A stretch of 64,000 bases of DNA from Fagopyrum homotropicum (GCA_033239125.1 BSWB01000002.1:45357001-45421000); one strand, 5' to 3'; positions 12,008 through 24,045 are shown, numbered from the stretch's first letter. Notes: a model not told the origin generated them from the letters alone. A program made the numbers and translations.

Positions 12008-13334
12008 ATGTCGGGACGAGGCTCACGCCGTTTACAACTACTTCGCAGTATGCGTCAATTACAAAACAAGAATGATTTGCTGGCGCGTCACTACTATATG
12101 CACGTCCACAAAATCCGAACTTTCAATTGTACTTTCAATGGTTGTCGTTGGATGAATGATGTTCTTAACTCTAGTACGGAGACGAGATGTATGAATGCAT
12201 TTCGCATGGAAAAACACGTATTTCATGAGCTGTGTAATACTCTAGTTAACCAGTATGCCTTGTGTGGTTCTCCGCATATGCGTCCCCGAGAGAAGGTTGG
12301 GATATTTGTATACACAATGGCTCAAGGGGTATCCTACCGTCTAGTTGCTGAGAGATTCCAACGATCTACGCGAACTATTTCAAGGGTTATTCATGAGGTG
12401 CTAGAAGCCATTGTAGGTCGCAATAAAGGATTTTGTGGTATGGCTAAAGATATTATTAAACCTAGAGACCCGTTGTTTGTTGAAGTGCCTAATCACATTC
12501 AGAAGGACAGTCGGTATTCTCAATACTTTAAGGGGGCAATTGGTTGTATAGACGGAACTCATATAAGTGCTTGCATACCTGAGCCCGATCAAATACCTTA
12601 TAGGGGACGAAAAGGGATTTGCACATTCAATGTAATGGCGGTTTGTGACTTTGATATGCTATTCACCTTCGTTTCAGCTGGATGGGAGGGATCAGCTCAT
12701 GATGCAAAGGTGTTCGAACATGCTATTAATACCCCGTCTATGACATTCCCACACGCACCTCTAGGTATGATTTCAGGCTAATGACTATAATTATTCATGT
12801 GTTCCAACAAGCTGATAATTTGACAATGATTTCAACTTTTCAGGTCGTTATTACTTATGTGACAAGGGTTATCCAGATAAGGAAGGATTTATGGTACCAT
12901 ACCCAAAAACGCGGTACCACCAATCACAATTCGAGAATGTTCCACCTGGAAATGCAAAAGAGGCCTTCAACAAACGTTACTCTTCTCTACGAAGTTGCAT
13001 AGAGCGGTCATTTGGACTCTTGAAGATGTGTTGGAAGATATTGAAGGTCATGCCTAGTTACGCAGTTGATACACAAGTTGACATTATTTTGTCGTGTTTT
13101 GCACTCCATAATTTCATAAGAACTAGACGTGTCACGGTCGATTCAGTAGATGATGACGAGTTTATGGGAATGGAAGCTGAAACGGTCCTGGATGAGGATA
13201 GTGAGGATGAAGACCTTCTTCAAAGTGACGATAGTGAGGAACGGGTTGGAGAAGAATTTACAGAAAATTTAATTGTTGGACAAACAAAACAAATAAGAGA
13301 TGAGATTGCTGCAATGCTTTGGGCACAAAACTAG
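12008..13334 (+). CDS. PIF/Harbinger transposase (HARBI1-like nuclease)
   Basis: Exons are 12008-12764 and 12844-13334, joined in phase (CTAG|GTATGA, TTTCAG|GTCG), giving 415 aa; an upstream in-frame ATG at 11966 would add 14. It is a DDE_Tnp_4-family transposase that cuts and pastes the element at TTA sites. The three catalytic acids are visible: D in CIDGTH, D in GSAHDA and E in CIERSFGLLK. The N-terminal part contains an HTH-like stretch (GVSYRLVAERFQRSTRTISR). Near the C-terminus is an acidic tail (DEDSEDEDLLQSDDSEE). No frameshift or internal stop is seen, and the length is normal for the family. This gene looks intact, in contrast to ORF1. Confidence 0.9.
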
Positions 13335-14830
13335 ATTTGATGTAGAAAAATAGCCATTACCTAGTACTGATTTTTGGTCATTTTTACAACTAGATTGGAT
13401 GCTCTAGTTGTAAATTGCTTTTTGCATCAGCATAATATTTTTGGTTATTTTTTTGGATGCTTTCATCACTGTGGATCACGCTTTTTGTTTTTTTACTGAA
13501 GTATTTTCATAGGCTTTTATGCCCTTGCACATTCATTTTATCAAATAAAGTCATTTTTCATATAACAGCAAACGAGTACATTGTTTTCTTGTGACAAATG
13601 TATACAACAACTCAATTACAATATATAGTAGAAGCAACTATTTGTGATCCGAAAGATTTTAATATAACTACAAAGATCAACTATCATCACATCAGACATA
13701 GGTGTTGCCATTTAAGTCTTGCTTTATTTCACATTGTTTTCCTATGACATATGCTCAATTTAGTTACTGTAACTTCAATGAGTCTGAAGATCTTATCAAT
13801 TTGTAGGTGATTTCTTTCCTTGGATCTTAGCTACTGCTTCACTGCTTCAGGCGAGCATATGCCTGTTTGTCATGCATCTTCTCATTTCGGTAATATCTCT
13901 GCATCAATAAAAGCATCAAACTCCAATTATTAGGCAAATAAGTGAGTATTTTGGGAACACTGAGGCATTTAAATTTGTAAAACAAACATATATCAGCTGC
14001 AGATATCACCACAATATTGAAAAACCCACCTACTTATAACCTTGCAAATTTTGAGTAAACAAAGAATTTCATAAATGCAAATAACCAAGGCAAAATGAAT
14101 AACAGTAGATATAACAAATGATTGCTTGAACAATGAAAGTTGCAGCTCGTTTGGTTGCAAACAATTAACATACACAATATTAAATCAAGATGAAAGGCAA
14201 CTATTAGAGACAATTGACCTGAATATTTAAGTTGAAGTTCTATACATAAAGTTAAAGTGTTCCATATATGGACAAAATTATCAATCCAACCTACAGCAAG
14301 GCATTGTCATCCATCTTCAAATTGCATTTTTAGCCTTCAAAACCATTAAGCCTAAAGTTAGACCCTCTGCCAACAAGAATTGCAAAAGTGATCGATAGGT
14401 AGGGCTTTTCAAGGCAGCAACTAACAGTAGCAGCAAAATGAAACCTAAGCAGCATAATGATTTCAGCTCAAACAACTTTTCAAGTCCGCTGATAGACATC
14501 ATTACCAAATCAAGAGGGATTGATTTCAGCTCAAGCATCAAATGAACCCTAAGCAGCAAAATGAACCCTAAGCAACAACCAACAGTAGCAGAAAGAAACA
14601 CATGAAATCAAATTGAACCCTAAATATGACATCAATCAATCAATTCCATATTTATGCTTCAAATTTTATATCCCCATCAAAGTACACAACAAATCAAGAG
14701 GGATTGGTTTCAATAACACTAATCAAACGAAAGAGAAGTTCTTTTGTCGGGAAAATACCTATTCGCAAACGGTGAAAGAGGATGCTTATGCCGGAATCAA
14801 TAGTATGCCTCGTCGTCGCTAGAATGCCGG
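13335..14830. other. Harbinger 3' region, no gene recognised
   Basis: The stretch is AT-rich sequence between the transposase stop and the right subterminal region. Short open frames on both strands have no recognisable content. A segment near 14420-14590 repeats words such as CAGCAAAATGAACCCTAAGCA and GATTTCAGCTCAA. Confidence 0.5.
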
Positions 14831-14890
14831 CCTCGTCGCCAGATAGTCACCCTCGTCGCCAGATAGTCGCCCTCGTCACCAGGATATCGC
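14828..14890. repeat. 20-bp tandem repeat, three copies
   Basis: The unit CCTCGTCGCCAGATAGTCAC is repeated three times with small changes, the last copy more diverged. It is GC-rich against an AT-rich background and lies in the right subterminal part of the Harbinger element, where transposases or ORF1 proteins often bind repeated motifs. That role is inference. Confidence 0.75.
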
Positions 14891-15212
14891 CACCATTGTC
14901 ACCACTCGCCAGAATGTTGCACAGGTATTGGGGAACGAAGAATGGAAAATAGCGAATAGAAAGGGTAGTATGGGAGTCCCAAAATTTTTAAACCCATTCA
15001 TCTAGAAATAACCTTGATCGAATGAGGTTATTTTTGTGTGGGTTTTAAACCCAAATAAACCAACACGGAAATAAATCAATCTACAAGTAAACACCTACAA
15101 AAATTAAACTCAGGGTTTATAAACTAAATGAAATAGAAATAAGCTACAAGTAAACAGGCCCTTTAGTTTATAAACCCGAAAATAAACTAATCTACAAGTA
15201 AACATGCCCTTA

Positions 15213-15541
15213 GTAGTATATATATTTAAATTGCTTTCTTAGATTTAGTTACACAATTTCAATAAATTTTTTTAAATTTGTTGAATTAGTTAATTATAAT
15301 TATAATTTATTAATTATTATAGAAGATATGCTTAGTTATAGTTGTTATGATTTGATGATTTGGTATTTTTATGATGAGTAGGATGACGAAATGTAAAATA
15401 TTTTGTTATGATTTAAATTTATTAGATTTTAATGGCAATATTGTAATTTTTATATGGCAAAAATATAAATATTTGCCAAAAAAAATCCTAGGTGACATGT
15501 TACATTGATTGACATGTGACATTAGTTGGTTGTGTTTTAGT
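15213..15541. repeat. Right copy of the direct repeat of about 330 bp
   Basis: This matches 7881-8219 base for base over most of its length. It begins just after the TTA duplication at the right end of the Harbinger block and ends in GTGTTTTAGTAGTATA; the same TTAGTAGTATA word stands at its start (15210). The block therefore lies exactly at the junction between two tandem copies. Confidence 0.85.
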
Positions 15542-15639
15542 AGTATACATATATTGGAGGCAGTTATATAAAAAAAAAAGATAATAAATTAGAATAACCC
15601 AAAAATTCAGCGAGGTTTCATTAATTTTACTAAAATATA

Positions 15640-16552
15640 AACCCAGAAACGACAAAGGATAATAAAATACAAGAGAGGACATATCTCTCGAAAGGAATTG
15701 CGAAACTGCGAAAAAACCCTGGAGAGAGAGAACGAACGAAGGCCGAGCCCCGTTTAAGCTCCGATTCCGAAGACGTGGTGATAAATTCGGTTCCCGCATT
15801 GAGGTACTCACCATCGAACAACTACTCTATTGATCGATCAATCGTATTGTCGAAGCACAATCACCGCCTGACCTTGTTTCAATTTCATACTCTTTTGGCT
15901 GACAGTATGCGTCCACATCTATCGATTTTTTAGGGATTCTTACGAATTATGGTTTTGCATGTTCTTACTGTTGAACTGTCCCTGTACTTATTTTCGTATT
16001 TTGGTTTTTAAAGTAATTACTTTGCATCAGATTGATTCTTATTTTCGGCACTTTTTGGCTTATCTGGTGATGTAGTAATATCTATGGGGTTGGTATGATT
16101 TGCTTATATCTTATTTTGTCGGTGTCTGGTTGCGTTCAAGCTACAATGCACTTTGTGTGATGTAACTTTGGGTGTAAAATATGTAGTATTTTGATTGATA
16201 AACATAGGAAACTGTTGCCTAGTCTTAAAAGTTCATATTTTTTTGCTCTATTCGTGAATCATATTGCCTTGCCTATTTTATTAGCTCTAGGATTTGCATG
16301 ATTTCATTTGAAATTGTTTGTTTTTGTTTAAAAATTGTTTTTCTTTCCCTCTTGACCAATTCATTGAATGGTCATACATTTAGGTTCATGCTTTCCAAGA
16401 TCATTGTTTGGGGTGATTAGCTTCATCATATGAGGCCTGGTTATGTGATAGTATCAGAAGATACCACAGCACAGGGTTTTGGTCTACCTACAAGCTGCTT
16501 CATATTGGAAATTTGCATGTTTGTACTTAAAAGAGGGGTAGGCAATTAGATA
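15640..16552 (+). promoter_or_regulatory. Probable promoter-proximal region and 5' leader of the kinase gene
   Basis: A purine-rich leader-like stretch ends in CATTGAG|GTACTC at 15803, a fair donor. A matching acceptor (CATTTAG|GTTC) at 16383 would open a second leader exon that runs to the start codon at 16553. That exon contains upstream ATGs at 16388, 16430, 16443 and 16517, all closed before the main start. Transcript ends cannot be seen from sequence. The repeat and transposon block ends about 0.1-0.4 kb upstream. Confidence 0.5.
16430..16549 (+). CDS. 39-codon upstream ORF in the kinase leader
   Basis: The ORF starts at the ATG at 16430 and ends with TAG at 16547-16549, three bases before the main ATG at 16553 and in the same frame. 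The peptide starts MRPGYVIVSEDTT and ends FVLKRGVGN; it is not low complexity. An ATG at 16517 lies in its frame. Two other small ORFs precede or overlap it: 16388-16420, and a bare ATG-TGA at 16443-16448. If the leader exon model is right, ribosomes meet all of these before the kinase start, which would be expected to lower translation. Confidence 0.4.
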   Translation: MRPGYVIVSEDTTAQGFGLPTSCFILEICMFVLKRGVGN

Positions 16553-19500
16553 ATGGATCGAATAAGAGATTATGAGCAGATCCAGAATAATTCCACAACT
16601 CCTAGAAATGGTGGAATTGGATCAGGAAATCAGATGTTTTTTGAGGACACATCTTCTTCTTTGAGCACTAACATGAGGCCTCCGGAAGCTGTTATGTCTT
16701 CTGTTATGAAACCCGTCCTGAATTACTCAATTCAGACAGGTGAAGAGTTTGCTCTTGAGTTCATGAGGGAAAGAGTTAATTCTTGGCAGCATAATATCCC
16801 TAATTCATCTGGCCAACCAGGCACCATGCCAGGCTACATGGGCACTAACACAATCATAGGAAGTTCGCAAGCTAGATCTGAAGGTGGTTCTGAGGTCTCT
16901 GTGGCTCCATCAGTAGAGAAAAATCATGCCAAGGAATTGGATAAGAAAAGTTGTTACGTCACTGAGGAGAGAGGGTTTTGTGCATCAACCCAGTCACTTC
17001 CAGTCACTTCAGTAAAGAATGCCATTAATCTCAGAGTCTGCACTTATGTTTCATCTGGAACTTCTGATACCCCACCAAAGGTTAAGTTTCTCTGCAGTTT
17101 TGGAGGAAAAGTATTACCCCGTCCAAGTGATAGAAAGTTGCGGTATGTTGGAGGCGAAACACATATCATTCGTATGAGCAAGACCATCTCATGGAGTGAG
17201 CTAATGCAGAAGACATGCCTATTGTATAAGGACACATGTGCAATCAAATATCAGCTTCCAGGTGAGGATCTTGATGCCCTGGTCTCTGTATCATCTGATG
17301 AAGATCTTCAAAATATGATGGAAGAATGCATTTCACTAGAAGTTGCTGGATCTCATAAACCTAGGATGTTCTTGTTTTCTGCCACTGATCTGGATTGTGC
17401 TCAGTTTGGTCTGGTGAACATGGAGGCTAGTTCAGAGGTTCATTTTGTGATCGCTGTTAATGGCATGGATTTAGCACCAACCAAGGAATTAACTGAACTG
17501 AAGAGCACCGCAGTGAATGATTTAGATGAATTGTTCAGCCTAAAGGTTGACAGGAATTTATATAATTCGGAAACAGTTGGTGAAAGAATAGCTAATACAT
17601 TGCAGCCCGCACTTCCCACTTCATCTAGTTCCTACGAGTCTTCTTCATTGTATTGCCAGCCTACTTTGATGCATGATCAGCTGAATGCCTTAGTTTCTAA
17701 GGATATGTCCGCTCATCTGGATAATAATGATAATTATCACACTTCTGTACCCCTTCAAACTTATAATACCCCTCCTCTTAGTTATGCAGCAGTAGTGCAA
17801 GGCAATAAGGTTCCATCACCATACCCTCTAAACCTAATTGATCATTTTCTCTTGTCTGAAAAGCCACTAAATAATGGGTTTGATGTGCAGGATTCAGAAG
17901 ACTCTCTGAAGGTAACAGCCCTCAAAAGAGATTGCTCTTTGGATAGGTTAAATGGAGCTGAACAAGTTCAATATCTAGAAAAGGAAACATCAGGGATTGA
18001 AGGGAAATTGAAAAGGGACAACTCCAGCTCCAAAATAAGTGAAACTGAGAGTCACCATGGTGCTTCTCATTCATGCAGTGATTCAGTTCCTGATCATAGT
18101 TATGTGCAAGAATCCTTTAATGCCACTACTGCAGTGGTTTCAGGAGTCCCTTCAATGCATATCAGAGCAACTAATATTTTCCCGGAACCTATAAAGGTAC
18201 CAGCATTCCCTCAGCAGGTAGATGATCATGCTGAATATAGTCGTCTTGAACAACCAGTACCTCCTCAGCGGCATCATTCTGAATGCATACCATTACCTAG
18301 GGAGCAAGCAAAACAAAATCGGTTGTCAAAGTCTGATGATTCTTTTGGTACTCAATTTTTGATGGCTCATTTGCATCCTAATCTTAATTGTCCTATTTCC
18401 GAAGCTAATGATCTCAGTGATGGGAACTCCAAGACTGAGAATTCTATGTCATCTGCTGAAGCATCATCTTTGAGATCTGAAAATCTGGCTGACGGAATGC
18501 TAGATTCTTCCAAGGAACAAAATGCTACAGATGTTGAGGGTCGTAATTCAACGTATCAGCTTTCTGGGTCTAACGGCATGATGCCTACCATGGATCATGA
18601 AAAAGAGAAGATTAAAGATAAGGGTGGTCAAAGGACTGTTGTTGACCATCCTGTTGGAAGTATTATTACATCAAAGAACCTTAATGACTTTGCTTCCAGA
18701 TCAGATTGTCCCCAAGATAAGGGGGTTGGAATTAGCCATCCGAATCAAACTACTAGTCAGCAAACGTTACATTCTTCAACTAGGAATGCACCTCTAGATG
18801 CTAAACAAGAAACACCTTCTGTTGGAATTGAAGCTTCTGGACAAGGTGACATTTTGATTGACATAAATGATCGTTTCCCTCGTGATTTCCTGGCAGATGT
18901 TTTCTCAGTTGCTAGAATTTCTCAAGGATTACCTGGAATTAGTCCTTTGGGTAGTGATGGAACTAATTTGAGCGTGAATATGGAAAATCTTGAACCTGGT
19001 GATTGGTCCTTCTTCCGCAACTTGGCTCAAGATGATTTTGTTCGGAAAGATGACGCTAGCATTGATGATAGTCATCATTTATTCCCATCTCCTGTGGATG
19101 ACAAGTTTTCGCTTGTGGAGCCTGAAAGCTTACCTCAAAATGATTCCCATATCATCTTTGATGGGGTCAATCAGGATCATACATCTGGTACTGATGGATC
19201 TAATAACTTAAATCTGCATTCAGATTACCATACCTCTCAAACAGAGGGCAACGAGTCCCAACAGTTTGATGGGATGGCGACCAAACATATGGAAGCATCC
19301 GAGTATGAGGTATGTTATCACACATTTACATTATTGGCTTGATTCCTTGCTTTTGTTCTTCATATAAATTTCTTTTGCCAATTTTCAGGATAGAACCGAG
19401 ATAGAAGTTCAGAATTCTGGGTCTCCTTTTGATCCTTCTCTATTTGATCTCAGTACCTTGCAGGTATAATGCTTGCACATTTAAGTTTGCAATCTAGAAT

Positions 19501-22500
19501 GTAAAAATACCAGATGTTTTCTCTTTGTATCTCTACTAGCAAAGAGCTTTGAAATAGGTCTATGTAATTTAAAAATAATAATTTTGAAAGATGAACCTTG
19601 TGGTTTATGTTGTTTCCGTTTCTGAATTTATTTTGAAGAACATAATTATTTGTATTGGTTTAAATGAAGTCTTTATGAAGTCTTTGTCGCTTCATTTAAA
19701 TAATTTTGTTTTCTTATGTAAATTCATAAACGAACACATCAACTACAAGGTTCTAGGTAAATTAAGAAACAAAAACAGCATCAACCACAAGGTTCACAGT
19801 CATTCAAACTGACATTTTAAGCTAGACAGAAAAACAAAATCATTCAAATGACCACATAGCAAGGAGGTTTTACGCTATGCTAACTGAAGTTCTACCTCCA
19901 TTTCACTATTCCAAAAACATCACTCATCACAATTGATGCTGTGAGATTGACCTAAATTCCTTATTCTGCTTTAGCTATCACAATTTTTTGATCTGATATT
20001 ATTTTGTATGGCTATGTTAGACTCAATTTTTTAATTATATAAATACATTTGATACACCCTCCATCCCATTTCGTATGTTATTTGGACCCTATGTGGCTAC
20101 TGGCTATGCACAGTAAATAAGACTAATTCTCAAATTATGAGTTAATGCGATCTTTGGTATTTGAGTTCAGTTTAATCAAATAAATTACCATTGGTTGAAG
20201 TTTTTTTTCAAAACTATGTGTTGGTGAGAGTTAATGGTTGCTTTTGATCTTTTTTCAAATTCAATAAACACTAATTAGGACAAATTTGGGGGAAAGGCTA
20301 AATTTTGTATTGATATCATCACTTATTAGTATCTGTTCAATCACTCAATTAGCATCCCACTGCATTGTATCAAAAATTTTTTTTGTCAATTCCATGTTTC
20401 TTTTAAAGTTTTAAGGACAAAAGATAAAGTAATGGACTGTAGCATCAGAGTTCATGTAAAGAGAAAGCGAGAATAATTGTGTAATATGTTAAGTTTCTGT
20501 TGTTCCAGTCTTTATGGTTTACCTGTGCATGGTGTTGATGACAATGCTTAAGTTGTTGCATCTTTCCACTTGTATATATTGTCTTGATACAGTTATCTGT
20601 AATCTAAGACTTTGTTGAATTTTTGCAACAGATTATAAAGAATGAAGATCTTGAAGAGTTAAAGGAACTTGGATCTGGCACATTTGGAACCGTCTATCAT
20701 GGAAAATGGAGGGGAACCGATGTTGCGATCAAGCGTATAAAGAAGAGCTGCTTTGCTGGTCGTTCTTCGGAGCAGGAAAGACTGGTGAGTTATTGTTGAA
20801 TATTGCTAACCAAGCTATTCATTTTGTATGGATAAAATGGTGTAGCATCTTTTTGGCCCGTGAAGTAGGTTTCATATATAGCTATAGTCTAAAACTTACT
20901 TAAATTGTCTGTGGCCTTTGTTTAGAAGCAACAGAAACAAAATACACCTCTTTTAATATTGGCTAGTTCTGTAAAATATGCTGTATTTGACTTTTCAGAC
21001 AGTTGAGTTCTGGCGTGAAGCTGAAATTCTTTCAAAACTCCACCATCCGAATGTGGTGGCATTTTATGGCATGGTGCATGATGGACCAGGGTGCACGTTA
21101 GCCACTGTCACAGAGTATATGGTTAATGGTTCCCTTAGACATGTTCTGGTGTTAAAAGATAGGTAATGTCGTTGCTCAAGTTTTTTAAATGCACTTCATT
21201 GAGGAAATTATCCCCTCACTGACAAATGAATGCTGCTTGTTGACCAGATCACTTGATCGTCGGAAGCGGCTTATAATTGCAATGGATGCAGCTTTTGGCA
21301 TGGAGTACTTACATTCAAAGAACATAGTACATTTTGATTTGAAATGTGACAACTTGCTCGTTAACTTGCGAGATCCTGTCCGACCAATATGCAAGGTCAA
21401 TGCTGATTTATGGCTCAAGCTTTTTTGGTTTTATACACAGAACTTTTGGATCCAAAATTGATCGATGTAGCCCAATTACTTACTGGAAGTATCTTTTTTA
21501 ATTCAGGTTGGTGATTTTGGTTTGTCCAAAATTAAAAGGAATACTTTGGTTACTGGTGGTGTGCGAGGAACCCTTCCATGGATGGCCCCTGAGCTGTTGA
21601 ACGGGAGCAGTACTAAGGTTTCTGAGAAGGTATGTTGTGACCATCTAGCCTTGATTTATATACTAGGCTAGATATGAACTACTAAGTACAACTATAGTAT
21701 GCTATACCTTATTCTAAATTTCTGAACTTCAGTGTATGAGTTTATTGAAATAAACTTGAATGCTTTTTGATACACTATCTTGAAAAGGGGCTCAGCATTT
21801 TTTTTTGTGGTGGAAATATGATATTGTATACTCTGCATTTGATTGGTAGGTTGATGTTTTCTCCTTCGGCATCGTCTTGTGGGAGATTCTTACCGGTGAA
21901 GAACCATATGCTAATATGCACTACGGAGCAATCATTGGTGTGTTTATTAGATTTGTTTCACTTTACTAAGTCTTAACTGTCTTCTGCAGCTTCATCCTTT
22001 TTTATTGGAAAATTTAATTCATTTAGTTTTATAGATCTTCTTTGCACATGGGCTTATCAAGTAAGTTGAAGCTTATCAAACTGAATAGAACTTCTTGTCT
22101 TGTTTTGATTATAATTTATAAATAAAATGAAAGCAAGTATATAGGTATAACTAACTTAAATAGCACTTAAAATAATCTGCAACTAGAGAGACCATTTCAG
22201 TCCTGGAAATGTGCTTCTGTATTGCAATAATTCTTATTGAACTCTGGAGATGCGAAAAGCACCCATGAAGTTGGTCTTTGCTGTAATGTGTGTTTCGTAC
22301 TTCTTCCAAACCCTCTACAAGCTATTTGAAAATAAATGATGTCGGAGCTGGCACTTGGATGATCCCAGTAACCGGATCTGTGGTTAATTGACACTCTTAC
22401 TTTAAATTTAGCTCAGTGTTCTTACTGTCTGACGTGTAGGTGGCATTGTGAACAACACACTGAGACCTCCAATACCAAGTTCATGTGACCCTGAATGGCA

Positions 22501-22630
22501 ATTGCTTATGGAGCAGTGCTGGGCACCAGATCCTGTTGCTCGCCCTTGCTTCACAGAAATAGCCAGACGTCTGCGTTTGATGACTGCTGCTGTGCAATCA
22601 AAAGGTCCGCAAAAGCAGATACCCAAGTAA
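16553..22630 (+). CDS. PB1-domain Raf-like MAPKKK (B4 subgroup type)
   Basis: Eight coding exons: 16553-19309, 19389-19463, 20632-20784, 20999-21162, 21248-21395, 21507-21629, 21850-21937, 22440-22630. All have GT-AG borders and phases that fit, giving 1232 aa. Residues about 175-262 form a PB1 domain ([13 protein letters not shown], then the acidic [19 protein letters not shown] motif) for partner binding. Residues about 265-940 are Ser-rich and probably disordered. The kinase domain (about 953-1215) has the glycine loop GSGTFGTV, the lysine in [18 protein letters not shown] and GTLPWMAPE, so it should be active. The layout matches plant B4 Raf-like kinases, which phosphorylate SnRK2 kinases under osmotic stress; that role is family knowledge, not shown here. 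Introns 19464-20631 and 21938-22439 are the longest. Confidence 0.93.
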
Positions 22631-23390
22631 TTGCTGGAAGCCGTTTCTAATCTAATCTCTTTTTTGTTTAACATTAATTTGTTTCTTTTTAGCTCTCGTT
22701 TGGAGTTTTACTTCTGAAAATTTTGGTCATTTGTTTGCTTTTGTACATACAGAGTCTAGACAAGCCCAAAATTATGAGAGAAGAAATATATATACATAAT
22801 AGTTGGCTTCGGTTATGAAATTTTGAAGTTGAATTCTTTTAAATTACTAATGAAGCCGTTCCACGTTGTTGACAGTAAGCAGATTTGGTGTTTGTTTTTA
22901 GCTATCCTGTAGGATGGAATTCTTGTGTACGTTATGGAATGGTAAAGCAGTAGGTGGAAGACTTAATGGTCACACCAGTGAAGAACTATGGCATTGCCGT
23001 GGCATTGACATATCTGCTCAAGTATCAAACGTATCACTGCTGATTTGCAGCTAGGTCCCTCAACAATACTAAAACTTCTAAGCATATCTCTCATTTTTTC
23101 TATTCATCAAAGGAAACGGAAAGATATCAAATGAAACAAAATTTTGTCCATATATATCATTATTTATTCATTAGTCCTTTATCTGATAATGTGATGTTTT
23201 GGAAACACTTTATTTTTTGTGTTATTTCAACTTTTCAAGTGAACGGGAAGTGACTGACATTTTGAAATCCGATGGAAAAAAAATAATAGGGAAACTGAAC
23301 AAATTTATACTCGGAATGGAGAGGTCTCCGCCCTATAAATTACTTTTTTTTTTTTTTTATAAATGACTAGAGATGTACACGATAATTTTT
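22631..23390 (+). other. 3' region of the kinase gene, no other gene
   Basis: AT-rich sequence after the stop at 22630 probably holds the 3' UTR and polyadenylation site, which I cannot place. Nothing else is recognised before the MITE at 23391. Confidence 0.5.
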
Positions 23391-23723
23391 GAGGGGTGTT
23401 ATTCGCACGATTTAAGATTTCGTTAATGCACCACACTTACGCAACCGTAAATTTGTTTTTTTTATTTTATTATTATTATTTTTTTTTCCTGACATCACGG
23501 TTACGGAACCCGTAATCGTGATGATGTCAGAAATTTTTTTTTCAGGTTAAAATTCATGTAGAAAATTATCACGGTTCCGGAACCCGTAATCATGACGGTT
23601 ACGGGTTCCGTAACCGTGACCTTATGACGGTTACGGGTTCCGTAACCGTGACCTTATGACGGTTACGGGATCCGTATGTGTGGTGCAATAACGAAATCTT
23701 GAAGCGTGCGAATACGACTTCTG
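23391..23723. mobile_element. 333-bp hairpin MITE
   Basis: The two ends form a long imperfect inverted repeat (left TTATTCGCACGATTTAAGAT, matched on the other strand from 23714 leftward), with TAATTTTT on both sides (23383-23390 and 23724-23731) as a likely 8-bp target duplication. The inside holds GGTTACGGGTTCCGTAACC palindromes, repeated about three times between 23595 and 23670, so the whole element can fold on itself. The target length suggests hAT or Mutator relatives. No coding capacity. It lies between the kinase gene and the tRNA gene. Confidence 0.75.
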
Positions 23724-23954
23724 TAATTTTTCTTAAAAGTGTGTAAATTATTGCAATGTTTAGAAACGTCAAAATAAATATTTTGGTTGGCCATTTTGAC
23801 GTTAAATATATTTCTTCTAATAATGAAATAGACTTTTAACACAAACAATGAGAAACTGGGTTGTGTTATTCATTTAATGAAAGTATAGCAATGCTTAGTC
23901 GCGGCGTGGAGTAATAGCGTTTATTAGTTTATTTAGTCCGATTAAAGATATAAA

Positions 23955-24026
23955 GGGTCCATAGCTCAGTGGTAGAGCATTTGACTGCAGATCAAATGGT
24001 CACCGGTTCGAACCCGGTTGGGCCCT
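23955..24026 (+). tRNA. trnC-GCA: tRNA-Cys (GCA)
   Basis: The 72-nt sequence folds as a cloverleaf: acceptor GGGTCCA pairs with TGGGCCC (one G-T pair), D arm GCTC/GAGC, anticodon stem TTTGA/TCAAA with loop CTGCAGA (anticodon GCA at 23987-23989), T stem ACCGG/CCGGT with TTCGAAC loop, and discriminator T as expected for Cys. Box A (TAGCTCAGTGG) and box B (GGTTCGAACCC) are present, and a T run follows at about 24037, as for RNA polymerase III genes. No CCA is encoded, as is normal for nuclear tRNAs. Confidence 0.97.
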
Positions 24027-24045
24027 ATATTCGTTTATTTTTTCT

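Larger units (their letters stand above)
8620..15209 (+). mobile_element. PIF/Harbinger DNA transposon
   Basis: The ends are inverted repeats of about 50 bp (left GGGCCTGTTTACTTG, right on the minus strand GGGCATGTTTACTTG) with TTA target duplications at 8617-8619 and 15210-15212. Inside are the two genes usual for this superfamily in the same orientation: a Myb/SANT-like protein and a DDE transposase. The right end is compound: further related inverted ends finish at about 15089 and 15161, suggesting nested MITE insertions. About 1.5 kb before the first gene and 1.9 kb after the transposase contain no other recognisable gene. It is probably a nearly complete and fairly recent copy. Confidence 0.85.
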
